Positions 34,750 to 41,711 of a stretch of 64,000 nucleotides of DNA are shown piece by piece; the first letter of the stretch is position 1, and every line of letters starts with the position of its first letter. The DNA is from Microbispora rosea subsp. aerata (lineage in GTDB: Bacteria; Actinomycetota; Actinomycetes; Streptosporangiales; Streptosporangiaceae): NCBI RefSeq assembly GCF_014647835.1, contig NZ_BMPY01000034.1:1-64000 (forward strand). The letters are read 5' to 3'. Made by a program: the position numbers and the translations under genes. Under the pieces are notes generated by a model that was not told the DNA's origin, searched no databases, and was given only the letters and a program-made list of their open reading frames with translations.

Positions 34750-35295
34750 GTGAGCCTGCACCGTGACGCGCAAGCCGTACTGGCCGGATGGGTCGCGCCC
34801 ACCCCCGAGGAGGAGCGGCTCCGCCAGGAGTTCCTGACGCACCTGAGCAGCCATGAGGACGCGATGTGGCGCGAGTGCGTTCCCGGCCACCTCACGGCGA
34901 CGACGGCCGTCCTGTCGCACGACGGCGAACGGGTGCTGCTGACCCTGCACCCGAAGGCCGGGATGTGGCTGCCCATGGGCGGGCACTGCGAGAGATCAGA
35001 CGCCACGCTCGCGCAGGTCGCCCTCCGTGAGGCCACCGAGGAGTCGGGCATCCCCGGGCTGGTCCTGCTCGACGGCCCGCTAGCCCTCGACCGGCACAAG
35101 GTCTGGTGCCACCCGCCGCACAGCTGGCATCTCGACGTCGAGTACGGCGCGATCGCGCCGCCGGGAGCCGAGGCGGTGATCAGCGAAGAGTCCCTCGACC
35201 TGCGCTGGTTTCCGGTGGAGGACATTCCGGAGCTCAGCGACGAGGCCACCCGGCGGCTGGCCCGCCGCGCCCGCGCCCTGTGCGCCACCGCCTGA
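34750..35295 (+). CDS. Nudix hydrolase, 181 aa
   Basis: A cytoplasmic pyrophosphohydrolase. The Nudix helix is GGHCERSDATLAQVALREATEESGI; the metal-binding REATEESG core is intact. The spacing between the first Gly and the REx2EE core is one residue longer than the standard box, a variant seen in actinobacterial relatives. The helical N-terminus (EEERLRQEFLTHLSSHEDAMWR) is typical of this subgroup. It starts at GTG 34750. The last 27 bases and the downstream flank are duplicated 121 bases further on. Confidence 0.9.
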   Translation: MSLHRDAQAVLAGWVAPTPEEERLRQEFLTHLSSHEDAMWRECVPGHLTATTAVLSHDGERVLLTLHPKAGMWLPMGGHCERSDATLAQVALREATEESGIPGLVLLDGPLALDRHKVWCHPPHSWHLDVEYGAIAPPGAEAVISEESLDLRWFPVEDIPELSDEATRRLARRARALCATA

Positions 35296-35451
35296 CCCCG
35301 CCGTACGACCTCGCAACGCGCGCCTCGAACACGCGGAGCCTGCGCGCGGGAATCACGCGGCCTGCGCGGACACGCGGCCCGCGCGCCGTGCCCGCGCCCT
35401 GTGCGCCACCGCCTGACCCCGCCGTACGACCTGGCAACACGCGCCCCGATC
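35269..35451. repeat. duplicated 3' end of the Nudix gene
   Basis: Positions 35269-35330 (GCCCGCGCCCTGTGCGCCAC onward, through the Nudix stop and CCGTACGACCT) recur at 35390-35451 with few changes, offset by 121 bases. The flanks, rich in CACGCGG and TGCGCGCGGG, recur less exactly to about 35540. This looks like a local tandem duplication. No gene is supported in 35296-35567. Confidence 0.8.
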
Positions 35452-35567
35452 ACACGGGGCCCTGCGCGCGGGGATCGCGCGACCCCGCGCGGGGATCATG
35501 CGGCCCGCGCGGACACGCGGCCTGCGTGCGGGGATTGCGCGGCCGCGCGGGGCGGCCATGAGCGGCG

Positions 35568-36158
35568 TCACATGAGCAGGGCGCGGGTGTTGTCCCAGCC
35601 TTCCAGTCCGGGATCGAGGCGGGAGACGTCCTGCGGTTTCCTGAGCCGGTGCCAGCCGGGACCGGTGGCGACCATGCGGGGCCCCGGCGCCCGGCGGCGC
35701 ATGGCCGCGACGATGTCGGGCTCGTCGAGGTCGGGCGCCGCCCACTCGGGGACCGGCAGGCGCGCCGCCACGGCGACCGCGCCGCCGCCCTCCGCAGGGC
35801 AGACCGCGAGATGCGCCCGGCCGAGCTCCCGGAAAAGCTTCCCGATCAGCAGGGGAGGCAGGTCGGGCGCGTCGGCGCTGACGACCACCGCCTCCTTCGC
35901 GGTCTCGTCGCCTGCGGGCAGCGCCGTGAAGGCGTCGGCGGGTGAGGCGATCGGCAGGACCGGCGTGCCCGGCCAGGCGATGTCCTCAAGCCCCGGCACG
36001 CCGGCCGACAGGATCACCGGACGCACCAGTTCGAGCCCGGCGACCATCTCGTAGGTGTCCTCGGCCATCGCCGTCAGGAACTCGGCCCGGTCGACGCCGG
36101 GCGGAGCCGCGTCCGCCATATCGGGCGTGACCAGCACCGCGGCGATCCGGGTCAACAT
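35568..36158 (-). CDS. conserved hypothetical protein, 196 aa (possible nucleotidyltransferase-like fold)
   Basis: The ATG at 36158 overlaps the stop of the metallopeptidase gene by seven bases. The sequence runs MLTRIAAVLVTPDMADAAPPG, EFLTAMAEDTYEMVAGLELVRPVIL, VPGLEDIAWPGTPVLPI, VVVSADAPDLPPLLIGKLFRELGRAHLAVCPAEGGGAVAVAARLPVP. The pattern of a beta strand, then SADAPDLPP and CPAEGGG, recalls MobA/CofC or DUF2064-type nucleotidyltransferases. I am not confident of that. It contains no membrane or signal segment. Confidence 0.72.
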   Translation of the reverse strand: MLTRIAAVLVTPDMADAAPPGVDRAEFLTAMAEDTYEMVAGLELVRPVILSAGVPGLEDIAWPGTPVLPIASPADAFTALPAGDETAKEAVVVSADAPDLPPLLIGKLFRELGRAHLAVCPAEGGGAVAVAARLPVPEWAAPDLDEPDIVAAMRRRAPGPRMVATGPGWHRLRKPQDVSRLDPGLEGWDNTRALLM

Positions 36159-36667
36159 TCCTCCGGGGCGCCGTTGGCCGCCATCGAGAAGCCCTCCAGG
36201 AACCCCCTGGCCCGCTCCGCCCGCGGGTAGCGCTCCACCAGGGCCCAAAAACGCGGGCCGTGGCTCGGCACGAGCAGGTGGACGAGCTCGTGCATGATGA
36301 CGTAGTCGACGACCCAGGCCGGCATGCCCCGCAGCCGCGCCGACAACCTGATCGTGCGGTGGTCGGGCGTGCACGACCCCCACCGATGCTGCTGGTTTTC
36401 CACCCACCGCACGCTGGACGGCACGGCCTTGCCGTCGAGATAGCGCGCCGAAAGCTCGGTCGCCCGTTCCAGCAAGTCGTCGTCGCTCGGGCGTCTTCGC
36501 TGCTCCTTGGCCGCCAAGCGGTCGAGCATGCGGCGTACCCACTGCTCCTCGTCGGTCGTGCTCAGGCCAGCCGGAAGCAGCACGATGGTTTTGTCGCCAT
36601 CGCGGTACGCGGAAACGGTTCGCCGCCGTCGTGTGCTCCGACGAACCTCGACTGTCTCGGGGGGCAC
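36152..36667 (-). CDS. YgjP-like metallopeptidase (DUF45, M48-related)
   Basis: A zinc metallopeptidase with VIMHELVHLLVPSHGPRFWALVERY (HELVH plus third ligand) near the C-terminus. It also has VRWVENQQHRWGSCTPDHRTIRLSARLRGMP, typical of the YgjP/DUF45 family. GTG 36667 gives 171 aa starting VPPETVEVRRSTRRRRTVSAYRDGDKT, the usual family start. A frame extension to GTG 36796 is possible, but it enters AT-richer promoter-like sequence. It diverges from the ThiF-like gene at 36868. The physiological substrate is unknown. Confidence 0.85.
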   Translation of the reverse strand: MPPETVEVRRSTRRRRTVSAYRDGDKTIVLLPAGLSTTDEEQWVRRMLDRLAAKEQRRRPSDDDLLERATELSARYLDGKAVPSSVRWVENQQHRWGSCTPDHRTIRLSARLRGMPAWVVDYVIMHELVHLLVPSHGPRFWALVERYPRAERARGFLEGFSMAANGAPEEC

Positions 36668-36867
36668 ATATGAAAGGTAGCCGACACGCGCCGAATTCCA
36701 CAGGGGGTGGTACACGTTCTCCCTGGTCAATCGGGCGAACGTGACCTTGCGGGCGTGAAAACTACGGGGTTGCGGATATTCACCGGCCACGATCACCCCG
36801 GTAATTATCCACAGCCCCGCTCGTCACGACGCCGGGCCCGCGCGGCATATGGCAAGGTCTGGCGACT

Positions 36868-37956
36868 ATGAGACCTCGCCTCAAGCCCGTCCTGCGCCGG
36901 GTCGAGCGGGACGCCCGCACGCTGCAGTTCGGCGTCCATCCGCTGCGGGCCGTCGTGCTCACCGGCGTCGAGCCGCCCGTACGCCGCCTGATCGACGGCC
37001 TGGACGGCACCCGCACCCTCCGGCAGGCGGTGGCCGCCAGCGGCCTCGACGAGGCGTCCGCGCACGAGGTCGTCGCCCGGCTCTCCGCGCACGGCCTGAT
37101 CGAGGACGCCGCCGCCGGCCCGGAGCCCATCGCCGATCTGCCGCTCGCCGAGCGGGACCGCCTCCGTCCCGAGCTGGACCGGCTGTCGCTGACCTCCACC
37201 GACGGCGGCATGAGCGCGCTGGCGGCCCGGCGGGCGGCCCGGGTCCGCGTGTACGGCGCGGGCCGGGTCGGCGCCCGGGTCGTCACCCTGCTCGCCGCCG
37301 CGGGAGTGGGCCACATCTGCGTGGTCGATCCCGGCACGGCCACCGCGAGCGACGTGGTCCCCGGCGGGATCGACCGCTCCGAGGTCGGGATGACCCGGGA
37401 GGACGCCGCCGTGCTCGCGGCCCGGCGGGTCTCCCCCGCCGTCAACGCCTGGCCCGGCCGAGCCGCCTCCCGGCTGTCCGACGGCGGGGTGCGCCCCGAC
37501 CTCGTCGTCCTCGCGCCCGCCGACCCGCTCGACGCCACACTGGTCCACGAGATCGTCGCCGAGGGCGTGCCGCACCTGCTCGTCTGCGCGTTCGAGGGAC
37601 ACGGCGCGGTGGGGCCCTTCGTCGTTCCCGGGCTCACCCCCTGCCTGCGCTGCCTCGACCTCACCCGCCGCGACCGGGACCCGTCCTGGCCGCTCGTGAG
37701 CGCCCTGCTCGGCGGTTATCCGGCGGGCGAGATCGCCTGCGACGCCGTGCTGTCCTGCCTGGTCGCCGCCCAAGCGGCCGGTCAGGCCCTGGCCTACCTC
37801 GACGAAGGGCGCGTGCTGGGCGGCCTGCTGGAGGTGTCGCCCGGATGGCGCTGGCGGCATCGCGCCTGCGAGCCGCACCCCGACTGCGGCTGCGTCCGGA
37901 GCGACCTGCTCGGCACCACGGCGACCACGCCCAGCGCCCCCGGCCGGGCGGCGTGA
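36868..37956 (+). CDS. ThiF/E1-like protein with N-terminal winged-helix domain
   Basis: A 362-aa protein. Residues about 30-85 (PPVRRLIDGLDGTRTLRQAV, DEASAHEVVARLSAHGLIED) form a PqqD/winged-helix-like unit. The second part is an E1/ThiF Rossmann domain with RVRVYGAGRVGARVVTLLAAAGVGHICVVDPG. Cysteine pairs TPCLRCLDLTRRDRD and CEPHPDCGC probably bind zinc. The layout resembles leader-peptide-binding cyclodehydratase partners of RiPP pathways and ubiquitin-like activating enzymes. No RiPP genes adjoin it. It is found beside the YgjP peptidase in related genomes, so it may be housekeeping. Confidence 0.82.
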   Translation: MRPRLKPVLRRVERDARTLQFGVHPLRAVVLTGVEPPVRRLIDGLDGTRTLRQAVAASGLDEASAHEVVARLSAHGLIEDAAAGPEPIADLPLAERDRLRPELDRLSLTSTDGGMSALAARRAARVRVYGAGRVGARVVTLLAAAGVGHICVVDPGTATASDVVPGGIDRSEVGMTREDAAVLAARRVSPAVNAWPGRAASRLSDGGVRPDLVVLAPADPLDATLVHEIVAEGVPHLLVCAFEGHGAVGPFVVPGLTPCLRCLDLTRRDRDPSWPLVSALLGGYPAGEIACDAVLSCLVAAQAAGQALAYLDEGRVLGGLLEVSPGWRWRHRACEPHPDCGCVRSDLLGTTATTPSAPGRAA

Positions 37957-38281
37957 ACCACATCCAGACGGGCACCCAAGCCGTTGCGACACCGGTCAAC
38001 CGTCTCCAGGCATGCCCGCGCGGGCTCGGCAACCGACGCGTCGTCCGCGACCGATCGACGTCGAGGAAGCGGGGCGGAAGGACCGGCAGGGGCTCACGGC
38101 CTGGGGACGCCCCCCTGCCTCTCAACCCGTTCACCTGCGGAAACTTCCGTCACGACGGCGAGGGTGTGACCAACGTCATAGACGGTCTATTTCCCCGAGA
38201 TGCTCGCGACCGCCGGAGTCACGACGGCCAGACGATCGGAAATTGTGGGCGAAAGCACTCGTCATCGCCGACAATGGTCGT
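37957..38281. other. intergenic region with leaderless promoter
   Basis: No gene is supported. GC falls towards the right end. A -10-like GACAAT (38270-38275) lies seven bases before the GTG at 38282, with no ribosome-binding site between. The ABC1 kinase mRNA is thus probably leaderless. The -35 is unclear. Confidence 0.5.
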
Positions 38282-39625
38282 GTGAGTGACCTTCCCCACC
38301 GTGCCGTGACCCGCTCGGCAAAGCTCGCGACGCTTCCCCTCGGGTTCGCCGGCCGCACCGCGCTCGGATTGGGCAAGCGGCTCGGTGGCGCCTCCGCGGA
38401 GATCATCTCGCAGGAGATCCAGCGGCGTACGGCCGACCAGATCTTCAAAGTGCTCGGCGAACTCAAGGGCGGAGCCATGAAGCTCGGCCAGGCCCTGTCG
38501 ATCTTCGAGGCCGCGCTGCCGCCCGAGATCGCCGGGCCGTACCGGGCGACGCTGACGCGGCTGCAGGACGCCGCGCCCCCGCTTCCCGCCGCCACCGTCC
38601 ACCGGGTCCTCGCCGAGCAGCTCGGCGAGGACTGGCGGGACAACTTCCTGGAGTTCGACGACCAGCCGAGCGCCGCGGCCTCCATCGGGCAGGTGCACCG
38701 CGCCGTGTGGCACGACGGCCGCCAGGTCGCCGTGAAGGTCCAGTATCCGGGGGCGGGCAAGGCCCTGATCTCCGACTTCAACCAGCTCGCGCGGCTCGGC
38801 AAGCTCTTCGGCGCGCTGCTGCCCGGCCTGGACATCAAACCGGTCCTCACCGAGCTGCGGGAACGGGTCGCGGAGGAGCTCGACTACCTCATGGAGGCCG
38901 AGGCCCAGCACGCGTTCGCCGAGGAGTTCCGCGACGATCCGGACTTCCACGTGCCCGCCGTGATCGCGGCCAACGAGCAGGTCATCGTCACCGAGTGGAT
39001 GACCGGAACACCGCTCTCAAAGATCATCGCCGACGGCACGCAGGAGGAGCGCAACCGCGTCGGCCTGTTGTTCGTCCGCTTCCTGTTCTGCTCTCCGGCC
39101 CGGGTCGGGATGCTGCACGCCGACCCCCACCCCGGCAACTTCCGGTTGATGGAGGACGGACGGCTCGGCGTGCTGGACTTCGGCGCGGTCAACCGCATGC
39201 CCGACGGCTATCCCGTCGTCTTCGGCAGGCTCACGCGCATCTTCAACCAGGGCGACATGGACACGGTCGTGCGCGGGCTGCGCGCCGAGGGGTTCATCCG
39301 CCCGCACATCGAGGTCGACGTCGACGCCCTGCGGGCCTTCCTCGCGCCGTATGTCGAGCCGACCCGGGTCGAGGAGTTCACCTTCAGCAGGGAGTGGCTC
39401 AGGGAGCAGGCGGCGACCGTGGCCGATCTGCGGCCCAACAACGTGGTCCGGCAGCTCAACCTGCCCGCGTCGTACGTGCTGATCCACCGCGTGCACGCGG
39501 CCGGTGTCGGCGTGCTGTGCCAGCTCGGCGCCACCGCCCGCTTCCGCGACGAGGTCGTGCGCTGGGTCCCCGGCTTCGCCGACGAGACGGGCGAGTCCGA
39601 GGACAGCCCGCTCGCCCTGACCTGA
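38282..39625 (+). CDS. ABC1/UbiB/AarF family atypical kinase
   Basis: A 447-aa atypical protein-kinase-like ATPase (Rv3197 type). It has the KxGQ motif in GGAMKLGQALSIFEAALPPEI, the ATP-binding Ala-rich loop QPSAAASIGQVHRAVWHDGRQVAVKVQYPG, catalytic HADPHPGNFRLMEDGRLGVLDFGAVNRMP and ExD in ERVAEELDYLMEAEAQH. Family members support quinone or isoprenoid lipid metabolism; in actinobacteria the gene lies beside whiB7 and is linked to macrolide tolerance. GTG 38282 is chosen as a likely leaderless start. Confidence 0.92.
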   Translation: MSDLPHRAVTRSAKLATLPLGFAGRTALGLGKRLGGASAEIISQEIQRRTADQIFKVLGELKGGAMKLGQALSIFEAALPPEIAGPYRATLTRLQDAAPPLPAATVHRVLAEQLGEDWRDNFLEFDDQPSAAASIGQVHRAVWHDGRQVAVKVQYPGAGKALISDFNQLARLGKLFGALLPGLDIKPVLTELRERVAEELDYLMEAEAQHAFAEEFRDDPDFHVPAVIAANEQVIVTEWMTGTPLSKIIADGTQEERNRVGLLFVRFLFCSPARVGMLHADPHPGNFRLMEDGRLGVLDFGAVNRMPDGYPVVFGRLTRIFNQGDMDTVVRGLRAEGFIRPHIEVDVDALRAFLAPYVEPTRVEEFTFSREWLREQAATVADLRPNNVVRQLNLPASYVLIHRVHAAGVGVLCQLGATARFRDEVVRWVPGFADETGESEDSPLALT

Positions 39626-40012
39626 ACCGGAGCGCGGGCACACCGGTCCAGCACCCGCCGCGCCATCCGGCCGCCCCCGCCTCATCAGCCGCGCACCCGG
39701 CCGCCCCGGCGTGCAGGTCCGTCCGGCCTCCCGGGTCCACCAACCGCCGCGAATCCGCTCCGGCTGACGCGCACCCATCCACGCGTACCCAGGCTGCCCC
39801 GGCACCCCGGTCTGTCCGGCCTCCCGGGTCCATTAGCCACCACGTGTCCGGCCCCAGCCGATGCACACACACCGCGTGCCCGGCTGCGCTCACCGGTCCG
39901 CGTCCCGGCGTCGGCCCGCACGAAGGCTCGGCCCGCACGAAGGCTCGGCCCGCACGAAGGCTCGGCCCGCACGGGGGCTCGGCTCGCGCAGGGCGGTGCC
40001 GGCGGCTTGGGG
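39626..40012. repeat. repeat-rich intergenic region with 17-base tandem array
   Basis: Four tandem copies of TCGGCCCGCACGAAGGC occupy 39911-39978; the first three are identical, the fourth has GGG for GAA, and a degenerate fifth reaches 39988. Two copies of GTCCGGCCTCCCGGGTCCA lie near 39721 and 39814. No coding frame is supported. Compact stems can form, so the array may also end transcription from the ABC1 and secreted-protein genes. Confidence 0.75.
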
Positions 40013-40435
40013 TTATCCGCCGCCTCGGCTTTCGACGGACCGCAGGGTCTGGTTGATGACGCAGCGCTTGATCCCTCTCTTGCAGTTGCCGTTGAGGGTG
40101 TTGGTGAAGACGCTGACGCTCGACACCTGCTGAACGCCGGCGAACGTGGTGGCGGTGTTGGCCGCCGGCGCGTTCACGTTGCGACGACCCGTCGCCACCT
40201 GCCGCACCGGGCTTTTGATGGCGGGCGCGTTCGAGGTGTTGGTGCCCCCGGTGGTCTGGTGCGCCCCACCGCCGCCGTCGCCGTTGCCGTGGCGGGCCGC
40301 CCGCAGCGCTGCGGCGGCCGGCGCGGCCTCGGCCTCCGGCGCGACCGCGCCGAACACTCCGATGACGAGCACCGTGACGGCGAGCCGCCGCGCACCCGCC
40401 ACGAGATCACGCGCGCCTGACGTCCGGTCGCCCAT
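40013..40435 (-). CDS. secreted hypothetical protein, 140 aa
   Basis: The N-terminus (ARRLAVTVLVIGVFGAVAPEAEAAPAAA) is a Sec signal peptide with an AEA-A cleavage site near residue 38. The mature part is Gly/Asn/Thr-rich (GNGDGGGGAHQTTGGTNTSNAP). It ends in a patterned VNAPAANTATTFAGVQQVSSVSVFTNTLNGNCKRGIKRCVINQTLRS with two Cys that could pair. No family is recognised. ATG 40435 is chosen; GTG 40450 is an alternative with similar weak ribosome-binding potential. Confidence 0.65.
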   Translation of the reverse strand: MGDRTSGARDLVAGARRLAVTVLVIGVFGAVAPEAEAAPAAAALRAARHGNGDGGGGAHQTTGGTNTSNAPAIKSPVRQVATGRRNVNAPAANTATTFAGVQQVSSVSVFTNTLNGNCKRGIKRCVINQTLRSVESRGGG

Positions 40436-40628
40436 CCGAGTTTCACCCACCGCTCATGCATCATTACGCCCGCCCGCGGCCGTCCCCTGCGGTTCGTCCG
40501 TGCAGTCGTCCGGCCTCGGGGGCGCTCCGGCTCATACCCGGCGGCCCGCGCCGTCTCCCACCCCCGGGCGATCTTCTGTGCGTGCGGTGATGCCTTCTTT
40601 ACGCGGGCCGAAGGCCCTCACGCAGGCC

Positions 40629-40662
40629 GAAGGCCCGGGCCGTCCACCCGGCCCGGGCCTTC
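40629..40662 (-). terminator. strong hairpin terminator downstream of the whiB7 region
   Basis: A perfect 14-bp stem, GAAGGCCCGGGCCG against CGGCCCGGGCCTTC, with a six-base loop. It lies 39 bases after the stop of the 60-aa gene on the minus strand. Confidence 0.8.
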
Positions 40663-40700
40663 GTCACACGACTCGAGGTGCGGTCCCTCTCAGACGCGCG

Positions 40701-40883
40701 TCAGATGCGCGCCAGCGCGGAACGCAGCCGCCGGGACGCGCGCTCGGCCTGCCGGCGTGCCTTCTGCACGCTCCTGATCCGGCTGGCGAGCCGCTCCTGC
40801 GCGGCCTCCTCCTGGAGGGTTCGTATTCGGTCGTGCGCCAGTTCTTCGTTCAGATACAACGTGGTGATCGGGGAGATGCTCAT
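40701..40883 (-). CDS. small hypothetical protein, 60 aa
   Basis: ATG 40883 has GGAAGGAAC eight bases upstream. The product is one long charged helix (LNEELAHDRIRTLQEEAAQERLASRIRSVQKARRQAERASRRLRSALA), probably a coiled coil. It lies 39 bases downstream of whiB7 on the same strand and before a terminator, so it is likely co-transcribed and antibiotic-induced. Function unknown. Confidence 0.7.
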   Translation of the reverse strand: MSISPITTLYLNEELAHDRIRTLQEEAAQERLASRIRSVQKARRQAERASRRLRSALARI

Positions 40884-40922
40884 CTGGATCGGTTCCTTCC
40901 GAAAGATCGCTGTGGTTGCTGG

Positions 40923-41186
40923 TCAGGCGGCGACGGGAGACTTACGCGGGCGCCCACGGGGACGCTTGCGGGGCACGACTACTCCCCGCAGGATGAGCTC
41001 CCCGCCCCAGACGCCCCACGGCTCCTCGCGCTCCAGCGCGCGGGCCAGGCAGGCCTTCTGGATCGGGCAGCCGCCGCAGAGCGCCTTGGCGAACTCCACG
41101 TCCTCGGGAGACTCGGCGAACCACAGGTCGGGGTCGGTACGACAGGGGATTTCGGCTTCGATCAGGTCCATGACCGGGGCCGCCAT
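40923..41186 (-). CDS. whiB7: WhiB7-type iron-sulfur transcription factor (WblC)
   Basis: An 87-aa WhiB protein. Four Cys bind the 4Fe-4S cluster (IPCRTDPDLWF, then LCGGCPIQKACLARA). The turn GVWGGELI and a C-terminal AT-hook KRPRGRPRK identify the WhiB7/WblC subclass, which binds the principal sigma factor and activates intrinsic antibiotic-resistance genes. GAGGTGACGCAG precedes ATG 41186. A leader of about 470 bases holds a long upstream frame, hairpins and a terminator-like attenuator. The neighbours (ABC1 kinase, UvrD2) match the position of whiB7 in mycobacteria and wblC in Streptomyces. Confidence 0.93.
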   Translation of the reverse strand: MAAPVMDLIEAEIPCRTDPDLWFAESPEDVEFAKALCGGCPIQKACLARALEREEPWGVWGGELILRGVVVPRKRPRGRPRKSPVAA

Positions 41187-41249
41187 CTGCGTCACCTCTT
41201 TGATGGTTTGGTCTGGTTGTCCTCGTTGTGGGGTGTGGATTCGTGGCCG

Positions 41250-41291
41250 ACAAAACAAGAAGGCCGCGGATCCTGGTGCGGATCCGCGGCC
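41250..41291 (-). terminator. attenuator terminator in the whiB7 leader
   Basis: A perfect 12-bp stem, GGCCGCGGATCC against its complement, with a six-base loop (41262-41291), followed on the minus strand by TTCTTGTTTTG. It sits 16 bases after the upstream frame's stop and about 63 bases before the whiB7 start. That is the position expected for ribosome-controlled attenuation. Confidence 0.8.
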
Positions 41292-41307
41292 CGGAGATGG
41301 AGACCGG

Positions 41308-41601
41308 TCAGGGTATGACTGGTCCTCTCCAGGCATCATGCGGACCCTGCGCACCGCCGCGAACGGCGGTGCGGATCTGCTCATCGCTCATCGGCCGGTT
41401 CACGTGAACCGGGCGGTGGGCGAGCTTGCCGTAGTTGGCCGGGCGGGCGAACGCGCCGAAGGCAGCCGAACCCGCGACTCCGCCGGTGGTCAGAGCCTGA
41501 GCAGGGGCGGCCTCGCCACGCCGCAGTTTCGGCATGACAATGGCGGCCGGGCATGCGGAGGCGAGCCACAGCGCGCGGGACATCGTCGTAATGTTCCTCA
41601 C
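41308..41601 (-). CDS. upstream open reading frame in the whiB7 leader, 97 codons
   Basis: GTG 41601 has an excellent ribosome-binding site, GGGAGGTGAGTCCA, with eight bases of spacing. The frame reads VRNITTMSRALWLASACPAAIVMPKLRRG and ends at 41308, just before the attenuator. Its DNA contains a perfect palindrome CCGGTTCACGTGAACCGG (41395-41412) and a hairpin GCACCGCCG-CGAA-CGGCGGTGC (41351-41372). The peptide may be functionless and its translation regulatory: slowed ribosomes would change leader folding. It resembles no domain known to me. Confidence 0.6.
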   Translation of the reverse strand: MRNITTMSRALWLASACPAAIVMPKLRRGEAAPAQALTTGGVAGSAAFGAFARPANYGKLAHRPVHVNRPMSDEQIRTAVRGGAQGPHDAWRGPVIP

Positions 41602-41661
41602 TGGACTCACCTCCCTTTCAGTGCGATCGCTGGACCGAAGCGTCCGGCTGACTTGTCCAAG

Positions 41662-41700
41662 ACCCTAAACCGCCGCGGCAAGGCGGGCAACCTATTTTCT
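41662..41700 (-). promoter_or_regulatory. whiB7 promoter with AT-rich upstream element
   Basis: On the minus strand: AGAAAATA (41700-41693), two bases, -35 TTGCCC (41690-41685), a 17-base spacer and -10 TAGGGT (41667-41662). An A/T-rich stretch just upstream of the -35 is the WhiB7 AT-hook target in autoregulated promoters. Transcription would start near 41655. Confidence 0.75.
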
Positions 41701-41711
41701 ACCTGCGATTT

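Noticed and set aside
39901-39990. 17-base repeats as a CRISPR array
   Set aside because: Units are directly adjacent with no unique spacers, and no cas genes are nearby.
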